Positions 10,301-16,948 are shown, counted from the first letter of the stretch. The stretch is DNA of 32,355 bases from Acidovorax sp. CF316 (GCF_000276605.1 NZ_AKJX01000169.1:1-32355); one strand, 5' to 3'. Notes: a model not told the origin generated them from the letters alone. Numbers and translations: made by a program.

Positions 10301-10766
10301 CGCCTGGCCCCTGGCGCCCGGGCTGATGGAGCTGGAGATCACCGAAACCACCGTCATGGGCGAGCCCGAGCGCGCCCTGCGCGTGCTGCAGGCGCTGCGC
10401 GACCAGGGCATCGCGCTGTACATCGACGATTTCGGCACCGGCTACTCATCGCTGAGCTACCTGCAGCAGCTGCCGGTGGAGTACATCAAGATCGACCAGT
10501 CCTTCGTCTGCGACATGTCGGTGAGCAAGGCCTCCTCGGTCATCGTGCGCTCCACCATCGACCTGGCGCACGACCTGGGCCGCAAGGTGGTGGCCGAAGG
10601 CATCGAATCCCAGGCCCACTGGGACCAGTTGGCCGCCCTGGGCTGCGACATCGGGCAGGGCTACTTTCTGGCACGGCCCATGCCGGCCCAGGAACTGCCG
10701 GGCTGGGTGGCGGGCTTCGTGGCGCCCGTGGCGCGTGCGCAGCCCGAGAACATGTTCGTGATTTGA
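7380..10766 (+). CDS. CHASE3-like/PAS/PAS/GAF/GGDEF/EAL cyclic di-GMP protein
   Basis: 1128 aa. A helix at about 10-30, a mostly helical CHASE3-like periplasmic domain (33-180) and a second helix (183-202) lead into two PAS domains (about 220-345 and 370-490), a GAF domain (520-675), GGDEF (690-845) and EAL (860-1110). The GGDEF motif reads RGDEF (768-772), so cyclase activity is doubtful. The EAL signature reads EGLVR (E896), keeping the Glu and Arg; NLSARNL, ELEITETT, IDDFGTGYSSL, IKIDQSFV and VVAEGIES are all intact, so it is probably an active cyclic di-GMP phosphodiesterase. Translation starts at TTG with a strong ribosome site. A 127-base gap separates it from the kinase, so it probably has its own promoter. 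Confidence 0.92.
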   Translation: MLLRSSFETKVLAAFIAAAAVVAGVTVMGWKLADDAEEATGWVAHTHQVLGNVAHIRANTLQIELSTQSFRVTGDPAHITERDAAAEAREAMLSQLRQLTADNALQQERWTLLRQMVDERLAISRRVEMLRKTQGQEAANAYVATAPLQKTRDRIHELLRGLEFEEAALLRERTEAQLRTRRLLLAANGIAVLVLAALLAGAYALIKSQLRETRQAQRALSDSEESLATTMQSIGDAVLATDTEGRVTRMNPVAEQLTGWTFEMARGLPIDVVFRIINEITRGPAVVPVAQVLATGVVHELANHTTLIARDGTECPIADSAAPIRNSAGEVTGVVLVFRDESLARQAQRLIVDANTLLEQRVQERTAQLRASEDHLYSVINSVPAVLAFVDVDQRYVYVNAQHKALYAPDRDEVRGRTVREIIGEERYAHAAPMIERVLQGERQSYDWQPVPGMWQAIECIPKRDDSGRIQGYYVLGSDITVRKQAEDKVLALNTELEDHVQRLEHTTRALKTLSAGNRTMLRAVDEQDLLSSMCEAIVTAGGYAMAVVWCRPADAAAGSLLVPVAESAHPRAQPWLRALNARWQAGDMGQGVLGDAFRSGLASVGQGGEPPGLDGPAWLAGMPAAASVLACPLRVDGEVIGALAIYSNRPKMFEPDEITFLVESADDLAFGVATLRHRSEQARVQEAMQQMRRYDALTGLPNEAQFTEILVSAINAGQQFAVLQANVERLSEINDALGFCYGDQILQEVGARLVHAVPASATVGRLRGDEFAILLPQCNAQAAVAMVRTVDAVLAQPFPIADISMEVSVTAGVALFPAHGETPHDLYRHMDTAVHQAKKAGVGHVVFDPAKSQHRNQAHRLQMAGELRRAIENGDLALYLQPKIDMVTGQVRGAEGLVRWRHAERGLLMPGDFIGLAEHTGLIKPLTEWVMEASLRLNHGWAAKGVALPIAVNLSARNLRDESLLQTIRQLQAAWPLAPGLMELEITETTVMGEPERALRVLQALRDQGIALYIDDFGTGYSSLSYLQQLPVEYIKIDQSFVCDMSVSKASSVIVRSTIDLAHDLGRKVVAEGIESQAHWDQLAALGCDIGQGYFLARPMPAQELPGWVAGFVAPVARAQPENMFVI

Positions 10767-10775
10767 GCCTTTCAC

Positions 10776-10797
10776 GCTGTAGCCCGCGTCCTACAGC
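10776..10797 (+). terminator. Stem-loop after the GGDEF-EAL gene
   Basis: GCTGTAG-N8-CTACAGC, a perfect 7-bp stem starting 9 bases after the stop codon. No T-run follows, so it is not a classical intrinsic terminator. The right arm contains a copy of the TGTAGGAC motif (as GTCCTACA). Confidence 0.3.
10788..10795 (-). repeat. Intergenic TGTAGGAC motif, copy 2
   Basis: GTCCTACAGC on the plus strand; the same ten bases recur at 13031-13040. It lies in the 190-base gap between the GGDEF-EAL gene and the DUF3182 gene. Confidence 0.5.
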
Positions 10798-10956
10798 ATG
10801 TTGCGGCGCACAAGAAGCGCCAGCGGCGACCTCCAAAAATAGCATGGAGCCACGGTCAACAGCAGGGCATGCCCTCGCCAAGGACCGGGTAAGTGCCATC
10901 GGCGGGTCTGCGAATCCTCTCGCAGTGCACGCCCACCCAGCCTGGAGGGCCCCGCC

Positions 10957-12141
10957 ATGACATCCCACCCATCGGAGTTTCCGCTCGGCCTGGAGGCTGC
11001 CCACAGTGCGCTGGCGCTGCGGCGGCGGGAAGCCCAGGAAACCGTCATGCCCTTCACCCGGGGGCTGCGCGGACACGCCAGCACCCATGAACAGACCACG
11101 CGCGAAGAACTGGTGCGCCGGCTGGCCGACATCAAGGGCTGCGCCTACAGCACCGACGAGTTGCCGCAGCCCGTCTGGCAGGGCCGCACCTACCTGGTGC
11201 CCAGTGATACGCTGGTCGGCCTGGCCACCGCACATGCCCTCGGGGTGCACGGGCAGGACGATCTGTTCGGCGGTGTCGTGCCCCACGCCTTCATTGCCAC
11301 CAAGGCCATCACCCACCCGCTGGTGTCGTTCGATGCCGCGGCGCCCGAGGGCTGGAATCCCGAGTTTTCCCGGCTGGTCAAGCGCTCTGTGCTGCCCGGC
11401 TACGCAGCGTTCTCGCGCGCCGATGCGCTGCGCGCCGGCGAGGCGCTGTTCGCCCTGGGGCCGCTGCGCGTCAAGCCGGTGGGCGAGACGGGTGGCCGGG
11501 GACAGACCGTCGTCGCCACCATGGAGGCCCTGGAGGCCTGCCTGAACGCGCTGGGCGACAGCCTGCTGGAGAGGGATGGCGTGGTGCTGGAGCACAACCT
11601 GACCGAGGTGGAGACGCTGAGCATCGGCCAGGTGCGGGTGGCCGGACTGCAGGCCTCGTACTACGGGTCGCAGCGGCTCACGCCCGACAACAACGGGGCC
11701 CTGGTCTATGGCGGGTCGGACCTCACGGTGGTCCGGGGCGACTTCAATGCCCTGCTGGCCGCCACGCCCTCGGGACCGCTGCACGATGCGGTGACCCAGG
11801 CGCTGGACTATGACGAGGCGGTGCGCACCTGCTACCCGGGGTTCTTCGCCTCGCGCATCAACTACGACGTGGCCCAGGGCCTGAATGCGGCCGGCCAATG
11901 GTGCTCGGGCGTGCTCGAGCAGTCGTGGCGCGTGGGCGGGGCCAGCGGTGCGGAGGTGGCGGCGCTGGAGGCCTTCCACCAGGATCCGGGCTTGCGCCGG
12001 GTGCGTGCCAGCTGTGTCGAGAAATTCGGCGCGCCGCACCCGATCCCGGTCGGCGCCACGCTGTACTACCAGGGCACCGACCCCGAGGCCGGACCGCTGA
12101 CCAAGTACACCACGCTGGAGATCCATGACCACACGGCATAA
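10957..12141 (+). CDS. DUF3182-family protein, ATP-grasp-like
   Basis: 394 aa; recalled as DUF3182, a family of unknown function. It looks like an ATP-grasp enzyme: a Gly-rich nucleotide loop K173-PVGETGGRGQ, a hinge-like VVLEHNL with an acidic segment, and R300-x-N302-Y-D304, which resembles the metal-binding residues at the end of an ATP-grasp fold. By analogy it would join a carboxylate to an amine or thiol using ATP; the substrate is unknown. There is no signal peptide, so it should be cytoplasmic. The ATG is preceded by GGAGG at good spacing. Its 3' end overlaps the start of the alpha/beta hydrolase gene by 17 bases, so the two are co-translated and probably act together. Confidence 0.8.
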   Translation: MTSHPSEFPLGLEAAHSALALRRREAQETVMPFTRGLRGHASTHEQTTREELVRRLADIKGCAYSTDELPQPVWQGRTYLVPSDTLVGLATAHALGVHGQDDLFGGVVPHAFIATKAITHPLVSFDAAAPEGWNPEFSRLVKRSVLPGYAAFSRADALRAGEALFALGPLRVKPVGETGGRGQTVVATMEALEACLNALGDSLLERDGVVLEHNLTEVETLSIGQVRVAGLQASYYGSQRLTPDNNGALVYGGSDLTVVRGDFNALLAATPSGPLHDAVTQALDYDEAVRTCYPGFFASRINYDVAQGLNAAGQWCSGVLEQSWRVGGASGAEVAALEAFHQDPGLRRVRASCVEKFGAPHPIPVGATLYYQGTDPEAGPLTKYTTLEIHDHTA

Positions 12142-12895
12142 GAGCATCCATATCCCCGTGGGCAACCGCAGCATTGCGGGCACCCTGGTGGCCCCCGACG
12201 TGCTAGTACCCGGGGTGATGCTGGTGCACGGCTGGGATGGCAGCCAGAAGCAGTACATCGACCGGGCACACCAGATCGCCGCGCTGGGCTGCATCTGCCT
12301 GACCTTCGACCTGCGCGGCCACGCCAACGACCGTGCCGAGCGCGAGACCGTCACGCGCGAGGACAGCCTGAATGACATGCTGGCCGCCTACGACCTGCTG
12401 GTGGGGCATCCCGCGGTGGACCCGGCCTCGGTGCTGGTGGTCGGCACCAGCTATGGCGCCTACCTGGCCGCCGTGCTCAGCGCGCTGCGCCCCGTGCGCT
12501 GGATGGCCCTTCGGGCGCCCGCGCTGTACAAGGACGAGGACTGGATGGTCTCCAAGATCAAGCTCAACCGCCAGGAGGTGGCCGCCTACCGCAACCGCGC
12601 TATCGAACCGCAGACCAACCGGGCCCTTGCGGCCAGCGCGCAGTTCAAGGGCGACGTGCTGCTGGTCGAGTCCGAGAACGACGACGTCGTGCCCCACCCG
12701 GTGCTGGAAAACTACCGCGCAGCCTTCCTGCAGACCCGCTCCATGACCTACCGCGTGATCGGCGGTGCCGACCATGCCCTGACCCACCCCGAATGGAAAG
12801 AGGATTACACCGGCATCCTGGTGCATTGGGTGCAGGAGATGGTCAATGGTGCCCGAAAAAAGGCCAGGCCCGCTGCCGCCGGATCACCGCAATGA
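12125..12895 (+). CDS. Alpha/beta hydrolase
   Basis: 256 aa. Alpha/beta-hydrolase fold with an oxyanion-region HGWDGS (35-40), nucleophile elbow G-T-S109-Y-G, an acid at D186 or D187 (ESENDDVVP) and catalytic H217 (GGADHALT), all in the expected order and spacing. The family includes esterases, thioesterases and peptidases of the dienelactone hydrolase/S9 type; the substrate cannot be told. No signal peptide or membrane segment is visible. It overlaps the DUF3182 gene by 17 bases. A ligase-like enzyme paired with a hydrolase suggests that one makes and the other trims or breaks the same ester or amide, by inference only. Confidence 0.85.
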   Translation: MTTRHKSIHIPVGNRSIAGTLVAPDVLVPGVMLVHGWDGSQKQYIDRAHQIAALGCICLTFDLRGHANDRAERETVTREDSLNDMLAAYDLLVGHPAVDPASVLVVGTSYGAYLAAVLSALRPVRWMALRAPALYKDEDWMVSKIKLNRQEVAAYRNRAIEPQTNRALAASAQFKGDVLLVESENDDVVPHPVLENYRAAFLQTRSMTYRVIGGADHALTHPEWKEDYTGILVHWVQEMVNGARKKARPAAAGSPQ

Positions 12896-12943
12896 GGCCT
12901 GTCCCCATGGGCTACAGCGGTCCCCCTGGATATTCTGGATTGA

Positions 12944-12963
12944 TTACCAGATCGATCTGGTAA
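12944..12963. promoter_or_regulatory. Perfect 20-bp palindrome, probable operator
   Basis: TTACCAGATCGATCTGGTAA is perfectly self-complementary and has no spacer, typical of a site for a dimeric TetR- or GntR-like repressor. It lies 48 bases after the hydrolase stop and 255 bases before the chosen ATG of the 167-aa protein. No regulator gene of that type is in the window. Confidence 0.55.
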
Positions 12964-13030
12964 CGCCCTCGGGAATATGGAAACAAAATCCAGGGATTGC
13001 GGCGTGAGGATGGCGCACCCCCCGGCGATT

Positions 13031-13038
13031 GTCCTACA
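13031..13038 (-). repeat. Intergenic TGTAGGAC motif, copy 3
   Basis: TTGTCCTACAGC on the plus strand, sharing ten bases with copy 1 (TGTAGGACAA) and ten with copy 2 (GTCCTACAGC). Confidence 0.5.
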
Positions 13039-13218
13039 GCCATTGCCAGGCACCCGGTTCACCATGGGTTATTGGTCGCCCACCGGTACCCATTGCTGAT
13101 TTGGCAATCGCATCTTCCCAATGCTCCAGGACCATGCGAGTACCAAGGGATCGAGAGATCCAGGGTGAATGTTCTGGTGTCCAGAATATCCCGGAGCCCA
13201 TCAGGTGTGAGGTGTGTC

Positions 13219-13722
13219 ATGTCCCGTCCCCATTCCGTCGTCCCAGCCCATATCGATACCTCGGTGATCGGAGAAGAAGATCCCGGTGCATCGCTGGAGA
13301 TATTCAGCAATGAGGCGCTCAAAAATCGGGCGAGGGATATCCCGCCGTCCCCGTCTGCCAAAACACAGCAGAACAATCCCTACCTGACGATCAATTGCTC
13401 AAACAATGGCCAGTGTTTCACGATCCAGGTGCAATGGCAGCAGCCGCAGGAGCGCGAATTCACCGACCTGCTGGGACTGGTGATTGCCGAGCATGCCGTG
13501 ATTTCGGACGTGGCCTGGGTGCACCACCGGAAAACAGGCCAGGACCCGGTGCAGCTCGAAATGAGTGCGACGGCCGATGGCCGGGCCGCCGTGCAGGTGA
13601 AACCGGCGGCCACGTCGGAGCAGCAGGCGGGCGTAGCAGCCCCCAGGCGCAAGGTGCTGCACGAGCCGTTCTTGGCGGCGAACGACCATGCTCCCTACGG
13701 CGCGCTGCGCCACCGCAAGTAG
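13219..13722 (+). CDS. Hypothetical protein, 167 aa
   Basis: I do not recognise this protein. The ATG at 13219 follows a GAGG-like element; the frame is open upstream to 12997 but that part is palindrome-rich and does not look coding. The N-terminal 60 residues are Pro/Ser/Gln-rich and probably disordered. The middle (about 60-115) looks like a small alternating strand/helix domain (YLTINCSNNGQCFTIQVQW, then FTDLLGLVIAEHAVISDVAWVHH), and the end is polar with a basic tail (GALRHRK). There is no signal peptide. It converges on an agmatine deiminase remnant 9 bases away. GC is somewhat lower than in neighbouring genes, which together with the structured upstream region hints at later acquisition. 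Confidence 0.6.
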   Translation: MSRPHSVVPAHIDTSVIGEEDPGASLEIFSNEALKNRARDIPPSPSAKTQQNNPYLTINCSNNGQCFTIQVQWQQPQEREFTDLLGLVIAEHAVISDVAWVHHRKTGQDPVQLEMSATADGRAAVQVKPAATSEQQAGVAAPRRKVLHEPFLAANDHAPYGALRHRK

Positions 13723-13731
13723 TTTGGCGGA

Positions 13732-14016
13732 TCAGGCCGGTTGTTGTTGGGTGGTGCAGTGGATGCAGCCGCCACCTGCCGCAGTGGCGTCGATGTCCAG
13801 TTGCACCACCTCGCGCCGCGCAAACAGCCCACGCAACAGGGCCCGGGCGTTGGCGTCGGCCCTGGCATCGCCGAACTGCGGGGGGATGACGGCGCCATTG
13901 CACAGATAGAAGTTCGCATAGCCCACGGCGAACTCGTCGCTCTCGAAGGTGCTGCGCATGGTCCACGGTGCCCTGCCGATCAGAAATTTGAAGGAGGGCG
14001 ATCGGGCGTTGGACAT
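13732..14016 (-). pseudogene. Agmatine deiminase, 3' remnant
   Basis: The 94-codon frame ends in an unmistakable agmatine deiminase C-terminus: GYANFYLCNGAVIPPQFGD, then ADANARALLRGLF, then GGGCIHCTTQQQPA with the catalytic cysteine in IHC. Family members are about 340-370 aa, so roughly three quarters of the gene is gone. Nothing recognisable lies between its apparent start and the end of lysR, where the missing part would be. GGGCIHC differs from the usual GGGNIHC. The first 20 residues may still be partly native (RSTFESDEFAVGYAN), so the deletion boundary is probably near 13980-14016. The fragment cannot form the five-bladed propeller of the enzyme and is presumably inactive. Confidence 0.8.
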
Positions 14017-14066
14017 GGGAACGGCATGTGGCGAGTGTGAGGCAGTGGCGCTCTTTTACTTTAGCC

Positions 14067-14086
14067 CCAGGCCACACACGGCCTGG
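14067..14086 (-). terminator. Stem-loop after lysR
   Basis: CCAGGCC-N6-GGCCTGG is a perfect 7-bp stem, 9 bases after the lysR stop. The bases following it on the minus strand are A-rich rather than T-rich, so termination is not certain. Confidence 0.35.
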
Positions 14087-14095
14087 AACGGGTTG

Positions 14096-15061
14096 TCAGG
14101 GGATGGCCGGCTGCGGTGCCAGGGCGGCCTCGGCCTCGCTGCGCAGCCAGCGCACGAAATCCTGTGCATCCGGATTGGCCGTGCCGCGCGCGCTGGGCAC
14201 CACGTAGTAACCGCGCTGCGACGCGGCGCAGCTTCCGAACGGCGTCACCAGGCGGCCGCTGGCGACGAGCTCCGCCAGCAGCGGCAGGCGCCCGATCACC
14301 ACCCCCTGGCCCTGCATGGCCGCCGCCACCGCATCGGCATACTGGGTGAAGCGCACCGTGTTCTTCATGCGCACTTCGGACACGCCCATCAGCCGCGCCC
14401 AGGGCTCCCATTCCACCGTGAGCGGCATGCCGGGGTGCTGCTCCACGGCCAGCAGCGTGTGGCGCACCAGGTCGGCGGGCTGCAGCAAGGGGTTGGCGCT
14501 GTTCTCGGCCAGACGCGGCGAGCACATGGGCACCACCCATTCCTCGAACAGCGGCTGGCCGTGGCCGTCTTCGGTCGGGCAAAAGCGCACCGCCAGGTCC
14601 AGCTGGCTGCGGTCCAGGTCCAGGAGTTCCAGGGTGGCCGAGATGCGCACGTCCACGTCCGGGTGCCGTTCAGTGAAGCGCGCCAGCCGGGGGATGAGCC
14701 ATAGCGATGCAAAACCCGGTGTGCAGGTCATAGCCACCTGGCGCAGGGCCGGCACGGCGCGCACCCGGGCGGTGGCGTCGCGCAGGCGCTCCAGGGCATC
14801 CACGGCGGCCCGGTGCATGACGGCGCCGGCCTCGGTCAGCACCAGGGCGCGGTGCCGCCGCTCGAACAGGGCCACGCCGAGCCAGGCTTCCATCTGCTGG
14901 ATCTGGCGGCTGATGGCCGACTGGGTGAGAAAAAGCTCCTGCGCCGCCAGCGTGAAGCTCAGGTGCCGAGCCGAGGCCTCGAAGCTGCGCAACAGGTCCA
15001 GCGGCGGCAGTTCTTCGCGGCCGATCGCCGAAGAGGCGGTTTTCACATTCTGTATGGGCAT
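14096..15061 (-). CDS. LysR-family transcriptional regulator
   Basis: 321 aa from the ATG at 15061. An N-terminal helix-turn-helix (about residues 19-78: LPPLDLLRSFEASARHLSFTLAAQEL, then TQSAISRQIQQME) is followed by a two-lobed effector domain starting near residue 100 (QVAMTCTPGFASLWLIPRL). It resembles the GcvA-like branch of LysR regulators. An alternative ATG at 15115 would add 18 residues before the usual family start and leave only 30 bases to the divergent gene, so the shorter form is preferred, though neither has a strong ribosome site. It is divergent from a DUF2917 gene, the usual arrangement for autoregulation and control of the neighbour. The inducer is unknown. Confidence 0.92.
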   Translation of the reverse strand: MPIQNVKTASSAIGREELPPLDLLRSFEASARHLSFTLAAQELFLTQSAISRQIQQMEAWLGVALFERRHRALVLTEAGAVMHRAAVDALERLRDATARVRAVPALRQVAMTCTPGFASLWLIPRLARFTERHPDVDVRISATLELLDLDRSQLDLAVRFCPTEDGHGQPLFEEWVVPMCSPRLAENSANPLLQPADLVRHTLLAVEQHPGMPLTVEWEPWARLMGVSEVRMKNTVRFTQYADAVAAAMQGQGVVIGRLPLLAELVASGRLVTPFGSCAASQRGYYVVPSARGTANPDAQDFVRWLRSEAEAALAPQPAIP

Positions 15062-15113
15062 GCGAAGGATTCCAAATGACCGTTTGAGCTCCAAGGGCTG
15101 GCTCACTATATTC

Positions 15114-15128
15114 ATTCCATCAAAGAAT
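15114..15128. promoter_or_regulatory. Candidate LysR-type box (T-N11-A)
   Basis: ATTC-N7-GAAT contains a T-N11-A pair (T15115, A15127), the typical LysR recognition layout. It lies between the divergent lysR and DUF2917 genes, 53 bases before the lysR start. A second ATTC at 15110 extends the left arm. Confidence 0.4.
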
Positions 15129-15145
15129 GCATAGGAGCGTTTACC

Positions 15146-15436
15146 ATGATGATCGAACTAGCCCACCGTGGCCTGCACCAGTTGCCTGATGCGGCCGGTC
15201 AGCGCATTCAGTGCCAGAGCGGCACCGTCTGGATCACGCTGGACCATGACACCCGCGACGTGGTGTTGGAGCAGGGGGAAAGCTTTTCCAGCCCCGAGCA
15301 CAAGAGGGCGCTGGTGTACGCCCTGTCGCCAGCGCGCCTGCTCATCGAGCCGCCCGTGGGTGGCAAGCCGGTCGTGCGTGCGGCCACCTCCCTGCACAAC
15401 GCGTTCCCAGCCGCCCGCGCACCAGTGGCCGCCTGA
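15146..15436 (+). CDS. DUF2917 domain protein
   Basis: 96 aa. Matches DUF2917 as I know it: an all-beta, cupin-like short domain with the signature IQCQSGTVWITLDHDTRDVVLEQGESF followed by RALVYAL (residues 21-60). Function is unknown. A clean AGGAG ribosome site lies 8 bases before ATG 15146; a second ATG follows directly. There is no signal peptide. It is divergent from a LysR regulator that probably controls it. The C-terminal 25 residues are Ala/Pro-rich and probably unstructured. The stop codon sits in the loop of a GC-only hairpin shared with the converging glgA end. Confidence 0.85.
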   Translation: MMIELAHRGLHQLPDAAGQRIQCQSGTVWITLDHDTRDVVLEQGESFSSPEHKRALVYALSPARLLIEPPVGGKPVVRAATSLHNAFPAARAPVAA

Positions 15437-15444
15437 AGGCGGCC
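15427..15444. terminator. GC-only hairpin between DUF2917 and glgA
   Basis: GGCCGCC-TGAA-GGCGGCC, a perfect 7-bp stem whose loop contains the DUF2917 stop codon. It ends 7 bases before the converging glgA stop, the only space between the genes, so it could end transcription from both sides. Neither side has a T-run. Confidence 0.45.
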
Positions 15445-15451
15445 GCAAGGC

Positions 15452-16948
15452 TCAGCGCCTGCTGGCGATATCGACCACCTTGGCCTCGGCGGGTGGTGGC
15501 ACCCACTGGCCCAGCAGCTGCAGATACAGTTGCTCGTAAGGCCGCGCGGCGGCGGCCCAACCAAAGGACTGCGCCATGCCCCGGCGCTGCAGGCCCCGCC
15601 ATATCGCAGGCTGCGCCCAGGCCAGCAGCACGCGGTCCAGTGCACGGTCGAATTCGGCCTGCGTGGGTGCAGCCATCATGAAGCCGGTGCCTTCGTCCAG
15701 GCCAGGACCGGCATCGCTGACCGTGTCGGCCAGGCCCCCGGTGGCCGTGACCACCGGCGGCGTGCCATAGGCCTGGCTGTACATCTGGTTGAGCCCGCAG
15801 GGCTCGAAGCGCGAAGGCATGAGAAAGCAATCGGCCCCGGCTTCGATCTGGTGCGCCAGCGCTTCGTCGAAGCCCAGCGTGGCATGCACTTGGCCCGGGT
15901 GCGCTGCGGCGAGTGCGCGCAGCCCGGCCTCCAGCGGTTCCTCGCCCCGGCCCAGCACCACCAGCTGGGCCCCGCGCGCAAGCAGGGCAGGGGCCCCCGC
16001 CAGCACCAGGTCCACCCCCTTCTGGGAGGTGAGCCGCCCCACCAGGCCCAACAGCGGGCCGGGCGCCTCGGCCAGCCCGCAGCGCTTGCGCAGGGCGGCC
16101 TTGTTCAGGGCCTTGGCCTGCAGGTGATCGGCACCGTAGTGGGCGGCGATCAGGGGGTCGGTCGAAGGGTTCCATACCGCTGTGTCGATGCCGTTGAGCA
16201 GCCCGTGCAGCCGCCCGGCCTGGGCACGCAGCACCCCGTCGAGCCCGAAGCCCAGGGCCGGCTGCTGGATCTCACGCGCATAGGTCGGGCTCACCGTGGT
16301 GATGGCGTCGGCGAACTGCAGCGCCGCCTTGAGCATGGACAGCTGGCCCCAGAACTCCACACCGTCCATGCCCCGGTGCGCCGGCGCGATGTCCAGCACC
16401 TCGCAGGCCTCCATCGGGAACACGCCCTGGAATGCCAGGTTGTGGATGGTGATGAGGCTCTGCGCCACGCCTCGTTGCCCGGCGGCCCGCGCCTGGTGCA
16501 GGTACAGGGGCGCCAGCCCGCAGGGCCAGTCGTTGGCATGCACGATGTCGGCGCGCCAGTCGCAGGGGCTGTGCTCCGTGCCGATCAATGCCGCCACGCG
16601 GCTGAGCAGCCCAAAGCGCAGGGCCTGCTCGTGCAGGGGTGTGCGGGCCGGGTCTCCATAGGGCGTGCCCGCACTGGCATACAGGGACGGGCACGACAGC
16701 AGCAGGAAGGGCATGCCGTCGGGCGCCATCACCTGCAGCAGTTGGGCGGCCGGCCAGGGGCCGTAGGCGGGCACGGGCACGATGGCATCCAGGCTGCCGT
16801 CGATGGCCATGCCGCCGTAGGCCGGCATGAGGATGACCACCTCGTGCCCCAGTTCCTTGAGGGCCCGGGGCAGGGCGGCACTGACATCCCCGAGCCCGCC
16901 GGTCTTGACCAGGGGAGCGCATTCGGGCGTGGCAAACAGGATCTTCAT
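15452..16948 (-). CDS. glgA: Glycogen synthase GlgA (ADP-glucose type)
   Basis: 498 aa, close to the usual 480-500 of bacterial glycogen synthases. It extends alpha-1,4-glucan chains from ADP-glucose. The N-terminal ADP-glucose site is intact (K15-TGGLGD after MKILFATPECAPLV). The C-terminal GT5 nucleotide domain has VGRLTSQKGVDLVL and the catalytic loop PSRFEPCGLNQMYSQAYGTPPVVTATGGLADTV. The ATG at 16948 gives the classical MKILFATPE start and overlaps the stop of the MalQ-TreY gene as ATGA. It is the last gene of the glg/tre operon; its glucose donor comes from GlgC four genes upstream. Confidence 0.97.
   Translation of the reverse strand: MKILFATPECAPLVKTGGLGDVSAALPRALKELGHEVVILMPAYGGMAIDGSLDAIVPVPAYGPWPAAQLLQVMAPDGMPFLLLSCPSLYASAGTPYGDPARTPLHEQALRFGLLSRVAALIGTEHSPCDWRADIVHANDWPCGLAPLYLHQARAAGQRGVAQSLITIHNLAFQGVFPMEACEVLDIAPAHRGMDGVEFWGQLSMLKAALQFADAITTVSPTYAREIQQPALGFGLDGVLRAQAGRLHGLLNGIDTAVWNPSTDPLIAAHYGADHLQAKALNKAALRKRCGLAEAPGPLLGLVGRLTSQKGVDLVLAGAPALLARGAQLVVLGRGEEPLEAGLRALAAAHPGQVHATLGFDEALAHQIEAGADCFLMPSRFEPCGLNQMYSQAYGTPPVVTATGGLADTVSDAGPGLDEGTGFMMAAPTQAEFDRALDRVLLAWAQPAIWRGLQRRGMAQSFGWAAAARPYEQLYLQLLGQWVPPPAEAKVVDIASRR

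Larger units (their letters stand above)
12925..13194. repeat. Lower-GC intergenic region bounded by 14-base inverted repeats
   Basis: The 323-base gap between the hydrolase gene and the 167-aa gene is visibly less GC-rich than its surroundings and holds no convincing gene. CCTGGATATTCTGG (12925-12938) matches the reverse complement of 13181-13194 at 13 of 14 positions. Inside lie a perfect 20-bp palindrome (12944-12963), TTCTGG-TGT-CCAGAA (13172-13186) and GGATC-GAGA-GATCC (13148-13161). It could be a regulatory region with repeated TCTGG/CCAGA half-sites or the remnant of a small mobile element. Confidence 0.5.

Noticed and set aside
12997..13218. N-terminal extension of the 167-aa protein to a TTG at 12997
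   Set aside because: The extra region overlaps palindromic non-coding DNA and has no protein-like pattern; the ATG at 13219 has a plausible ribosome site.
15062..15115. Longer LysR start at 15115
   Set aside because: It would add residues absent from the family and place the start on the candidate LysR box; kept only as an alternative.
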